In this document: piece after piece, positions 63,661 through 64,000 of the stretch
Layout: each line of letters opens with the position of its first letter
Numbering within the stretch: the first letter of the stretch is position 1
Assembly: GCA_947396885.1 (NCBI GenBank)
Contig: OX377203.1
Span: 26,973,253-27,037,252, forward strand
Source of the DNA: Heligmosomoides polygyrus polygyrus
Lineage: Eukaryota; Nematoda; Chromadorea; Rhabditida; Heligmosomidae
Reading direction: 5' to 3'
Length of the DNA: 64,000 nt
Notes under the pieces: generated by a model
Seen by the model: the letters and a program-made list of their open reading frames with translations, nothing else
What the model was told of the DNA's origin: nothing
Databases searched by the model: none
Translations under genes and position numbers: made by a program

Positions 63661-64000
63661 GATACATTCGTTCGAGCACAACTACAGTGTCTGCCGCAAG
63701 ACGGCAACAGTGAAGTCACGGTTGGTTCCATTCTCTCATGTAACGCCAGCCGCTCCCCTGAACTTGCTCGATGGCCGTCGTATTATGGGCAGAAGCTGGA
63801 GTTTTTAAGGAAAACCAGTGAGGGCATGATGAGGCGAGGAACCTGATGCCTGTCCGGAATAGGACAGGTCTTTCTGAACCTACAATTCCTACTTTCTTCT
63901 TTCTTCTTAACAACACTAACGCCATCTGTGCATGGACGCTGCTGGCTCCACATTGCCATCCAAGTTCTTATGCATTCCCCTTGCCACTGATATTTTCTGC
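63661..64000. other. No gene recognised
   Basis: An open frame (63577-63846) leaves the word tract, without motif. Confidence 0.35.

Noticed and set aside
1..64000. CRISPR array, operon structure or bacterial contamination
   Set aside because: No regularly spaced identical repeats, no dense long ORFs and no ribosome binding sites. SL1 retrocopies and metazoan LINEs point to a nematode nucleus.
1..64000. Telomere repeats of nematode type (TTAGGC)n
   Set aside because: No tandem run was seen. Isolated TTAGG words belong to mariner ends and chance.

Overview
The window looks like repeat-rich nuclear DNA from a nematode, most likely a strongylid (hookworm-type, clade V). The evidence is as follows. 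Two retrocopies of host mRNAs carry the nematode SL1 trans-splice leader at their 5' ends (17014-17035 on +, 57383-57404 on -). Candidate host genes use short introns with TTTCAG-type acceptors. The LINE families (RTE and CR1-like) read like those I know from hookworm assemblies. There is no bacterial gene organisation. Most of the sequence is decayed mobile DNA, and no long intact host gene is visible.

Layout. 0-3.1 kb: a partial ORF, a 156-bp foldback and a BEL/Pao LTR-retrotransposon ruin. 3.6-7.0 kb: a 47-codon membrane microprotein ORF behind a splice acceptor, then a probable host exon cut in two by an RTE LINE. 7.0-11.1 kb: a nearly complete but dead CR1-like LINE on the minus strand. 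12-18 kb: a Tc1 transposase relic, a DNA transposon with tRNA-like inverted ends, a second RTE LINE nested in its transposase (perfect 18-bp target duplication), and an SL1-tagged cytochrome b5 retropseudogene. 18-30 kb: a family of word-biased repeats (CAGAAAA, GGATATCCG, TTTCCG and others), foldbacks and RTE fragments. 30-35 kb: two tRNA-derived SINE families with perfect target duplications, plus LINE 3' ends. 35.2-35.7 kb: a spliced host gene fragment. 36.9-39.7 kb: two TA-flanked elements that are palindromic over their whole length. 40-53 kb: scattered SINEs, MITEs, a mariner relic and long sequence I cannot classify. 53.9-55.3 kb: a probable multi-exon host gene. 55.4-64 kb: CR1 and RTE fragments, an SL1-tagged RPL38 retro-fragment, SINEs and ATTCGAAT-rich tracts.

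How the parts relate. Autonomous LINEs (RTE, CR1-like) are all broken here. Their trans-products plausibly account for the SINEs with target duplications and for the two SL1-marked mRNA retrocopies. Nesting gives relative ages: the tRNA-ended DNA transposon predates RTE copy A2, and A2 (perfect target duplication) is younger than A1 (13 of 16 matches). Family assignments rest on motif recognition without any database search. Coordinates of decayed elements are approximate to tens of bases unless a target duplication is quoted.
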